Source: an uncultured bacterium
Lineage (GTDB): Bacteria > Planctomycetota > Phycisphaerae > Phycisphaerales > SM1A02
Direction of reading: 5' to 3'
Length of the DNA stretch: 41,841 nucleotides
Assembly: GCA_903898755.1 (NCBI GenBank)
Contig: CAIUGT010000084.1
Location: forward strand, 1-41,841
The notes under the pieces were generated by a model that was not told where the DNA came from, did not search any database, and worked only from the letters and a program-made list of their open reading frames with translations. Every line of letters starts with the position of its first letter. The stretch's first letter is position 1. Of this stretch, positions 39,864 through 41,841 are shown piece after piece. The position numbers and the translations under genes were made by a program.

Positions 39864-41090
39864 TTAAAGCGTCTGAGTGCCCGCTGGGTGTGGTGAATGA
39901 ATTTGATTATGCGTGATTAGAGTGCGCGCGTGGCGGCGGGCATTGTGGTCCGCGGCCTCCACGTCGTTGAGGGTTGTGATTGCATGCGTGGGCAGCGCGT
40001 GAAGCGTGTCCTTCACAATGCGCGCAATATCTCCAAAACGAATTTGTTGATTCATAAACGCCTCAACCGCAATTTCATTTGCGGCGTTCAGAGTGGCTCC
40101 GGCGCTGCCACCGTGTTCAATGACATGCTTGGCCAACGCGATGGCGGGAAAGCGTTCATGATCAATTGGCTGAAAATCAAGGGTTTTAAGGGTGTTCCAA
40201 TCTAATTTTTTGGCCACGCCAGGAAAACGATTTGGCCAGCACAGCGCAGCTTGAATGGGCAGTTTCATGTCTGGCGGAGACAGTTGCGCCATCACGCTAC
40301 CGTCGGCGTATTCAATCATGGCGTGCACAATGCTTTGCGGATGCACAATGGCGTCAATGCGATCGGCGCCAAGATCAAAGAGCCAATGCGCTTCGATGAC
40401 TTCAAGCGCTTTGTTCATAAGCGTGGCGCTGTCGATGGTGACCTTGGGTCCCATTTTCCATGTTGGATGATTCAGCGCTTGCTCAACTGTGGCGTTGAAA
40501 GTGTGCTCGCGGCTCCATGTGCGAAATGGTCCGCCGCTTGCGGTCAGAACAACGCGCGTGATTTCTTTTTGAACGCCGGAGCGCAAGCACTGAGCAAGTC
40601 CGCTGTGCTCGCTGTCGACTGGCAGCAACGTCACTCCAGCGCGTTTGGCGGCGGCTGTCATAAGCGCGCCAGCCGCGACCAATGTTTCTTTGTTTGCAAG
40701 CGCAATGGTGCAACCCATTTCAATGGCGGCCAGCGTTGGCGCAAGACCCGCAAAGCCAACCATGGCGGCCACAACAATGTCGCCAGGGCGCGCAATGTCT
40801 TTCACAAGTTTCAACGCGGCGTCGGGCCCGCTGTGCACTTTGTCAAAGCCCGCAAGTTGTGAGACCGCGTGGGCATCCAGAATTGCAAGGTTTTTTACGG
40901 CAAATTGACGCGCTTGTTTGGCAAGCTCGGCGGCGTTCTTGCCCGCGGCAAGACCCACAATTTCAAATCGTGGCGCATTGTCTGCGGATTTCATGGACGC
41001 AAAATGTGAAACAACTTCGAGCGTGCTCACCCCAATGGAGCCCGTCGAACCAAGCACGATCAACCGTTGCACAGGTCGAGTCGCGTTCAT
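39864..41090 (-). CDS. dxr: 1-deoxy-D-xylulose 5-phosphate reductoisomerase
   Basis: The enzyme makes 2-C-methyl-D-erythritol 4-phosphate from DXP with NADPH, the committed step of the non-mevalonate isoprenoid pathway. The 408-residue sequence has the nucleotide-binding LGSTGSIGVSTLEV, ALANKETLVAAG, metal-binding PVDSEHSGLAQCL, TASGGPFR, MGPKVTIDSATLMNKALEVIEAHWLF, VHPQSIVHAM and TLNAANEIAVEAF. The family motif SEHNAIFQ reads SEHSGLAQ here; the metal-binding residues are kept. Cytoplasmic. It starts 6 bp after the upstream Arg/Gly-rich gene and is followed by the RseP-like gene, so the three are probably one transcript. Confidence 0.95.
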   Translation of the reverse strand: MNATRPVQRLIVLGSTGSIGVSTLEVVSHFASMKSADNAPRFEIVGLAAGKNAAELAKQARQFAVKNLAILDAHAVSQLAGFDKVHSGPDAALKLVKDIARPGDIVVAAMVGFAGLAPTLAAIEMGCTIALANKETLVAAGALMTAAAKRAGVTLLPVDSEHSGLAQCLRSGVQKEITRVVLTASGGPFRTWSREHTFNATVEQALNHPTWKMGPKVTIDSATLMNKALEVIEAHWLFDLGADRIDAIVHPQSIVHAMIEYADGSVMAQLSPPDMKLPIQAALCWPNRFPGVAKKLDWNTLKTLDFQPIDHERFPAIALAKHVIEHGGSAGATLNAANEIAVEAFMNQQIRFGDIARIVKDTLHALPTHAITTLNDVEAADHNARRHARTLITHNQIHSPHPAGTQTL

Positions 41091-41096
41091 ATGTGG

Positions 41097-41840
41097 TTAC
41101 TCCTTCCGCTGCGCATCTTTGGCAGAGCCGGGCGCAAGACCGCGTCGAGCTGCGCCATAGAGACTGCGCAAGAAACCAGTTTTCTTTTGTCCATCGGCTG
41201 GGGGTTGAGCCGCCGCCGAATTGCCTGACACATTGCCAGAGACATTGCCCGACACATTTGTTGGTGCAGTGGGCGCGGGCGTTTGTCTAGGTGCGTTTGA
41301 ATTTGATGGAGCTGGAGAATTGGAATATGAACCAGGATTTGAAAGTGGATTCAAACCTTGTTGCGCCGCTGCGCGTTGCGAAGCATTTGGATAAATAATT
41401 GGTTCACGGTTTAGTCCTTGATCTCGACCACGACCTCCGCCTTGACCGCCTCGACCACGTCGTCGACGGCGACCGCGTGGGCCATCACCCGCCGGGGCGT
41501 TGGGATCGTTCGGCAGATTGGAATTATTTTCGCCTTCAACATTGTTGCCGGCATCATCGGATGAACCCGCTTGATCATCGGATGGACCACCCGTGTTTTC
41601 ACCTGTATTGGGCGAAGAATTGCCACCATTTTGATTTGGCGCGCCATCCATGTGACCACCACGACGACCACGACCGCCACGGCGACCGCGACGACGGCGC
41701 GGACTTCCATCTGGATTTGTGTTTTGTGGTGTTGGATTGTTTGGATCAAGCGGAGCCGCGCCTTCAACAGGCTCGCCTTCGATTGGTGTCAAACCATCTG
41801 GACGACCCGCGGACGCCAATGGCGAACGTTGTGGTTGAGC
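41097..41840 (-). CDS. Arg/Gly/Asn-rich low-complexity protein, C-terminal part (5' end outside window)
   Basis: The frame is open to the right edge; the TTG at 41819 is an internal Leu codon. The visible ~247 residues are disordered: Pro/Asn-rich stretches alternate with Arg/Gly clusters (RRRRGRRGGRGRRGG, GRRRRRGRGGQGGGRGR). A triple NVSG repeat (3 x 12 bp, 41221-41256) follows, and the end is a short conserved-looking segment GFLRSLYGAARRGL. Such tails are typical of RNA-binding proteins (RNase E/G, DEAD-box helicases, Rho), but the defining domain is outside the window. The stop lies 6 bp before dxr. Confidence 0.7.
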   Translation of the reverse strand, partial: AQPQRSPLASAGRPDGLTPIEGEPVEGAAPLDPNNPTPQNTNPDGSPRRRRGRRGGRGRRGGHMDGAPNQNGGNSSPNTGENTGGPSDDQAGSSDDAGNNVEGENNSNLPNDPNAPAGDGPRGRRRRRGRGGQGGGRGRDQGLNREPIIYPNASQRAAAQQGLNPLSNPGSYSNSPAPSNSNAPRQTPAPTAPTNVSGNVSGNVSGNSAAAQPPADGQKKTGFLRSLYGAARRGLAPGSAKDAQRKE

Positions 41841-41841
41841 A

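Noticed and set aside
40251-40862. 203-residue open frame opposite dxr
   Set aside because: It lies wholly antisense to a well-conserved gene, has biased composition rich in His, Asn and Arg, and no ribosome site.

Overview
The window looks like a chromosomal segment of a planctomycete, most likely a Phycisphaerae-type bacterium. The evidence is a PEP-CTERM sorting tail of the 'VPAPGA...LAGL...RRRR' type, secreted proteins ending in dockerin-like Ca-binding repeats, a DUF1570 metalloprotease, a large Tricorn-like peptidase with a charged linker, and WspA-like chemoreceptors. Base composition is near 50% GC with AT-rich spacers. This placement is inferred from protein families only. I see no insertion sequence, phage, CRISPR array, integrase or other sign of recent transfer.

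Layout. 1-4.14 kb: the end of a long Ala/Glu/Arg coiled-coil protein cut by the window edge, then a WspA-like chemoreceptor. 4.14-7.5 kb: a DsrE-like lipoprotein candidate, divergent from a mechanosensitive-type channel fused to a cyclic-nucleotide-binding domain, then an unknown exported protein. 7.5-11.1 kb: a PEP-CTERM protein, adenine deaminase, a strongly structured possible small RNA (6S-like), tRNA-Gly(GCC), and a small basic protein with its own promoter and terminator. 11.2-18.7 kb (minus strand): Tricorn-like protease, an ECF sigma factor translationally coupled to a glycogen debranching enzyme, and release factor 2 with the classical programmed +1 frameshift. 18.7-22.3 kb: aspartate aminotransferase converging on an M28 peptidase that is coupled to a lone nuoB.

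22.5-25.6 kb: a DUF1570 metalloprotease and a second WspA-like receptor. 25.6-29.9 kb: a YihY/BrkB membrane protein; a divergent cluster of RsuA/RluB-family pseudouridine synthase (with Glu where the catalytic Asp is expected), an FmdB-like mini-protein and a DUF429-like protein; then queE and tRNA-Leu(GAG). 30-36.1 kb: two tandem paralogous secreted HEYGHH metalloproteases with dockerin-like C-termini. 36.3-41.8 kb: smpB, then a minus-strand group of a truncated Arg/Gly-rich protein, dxr, an RseP-like site-2 protease and a short-chain dehydrogenase.

Most genes are housekeeping (translation, isoprenoid, queuosine, purine salvage, respiration) or envelope/secretory functions. I find no obvious new multi-gene defence or biosynthetic system. 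The most original signals are the structured RNA candidate after the adenine deaminase gene, the duplicated metalloproteases, the two WspA-like receptors with no signalling partners in view, the unusual couplings (debranching enzyme-sigma factor, nuoB-M28), and the altered active site of the pseudouridine synthase. Genes are tightly packed: convergent neighbours abut or overlap, and several true starts lie inside longer open frames.
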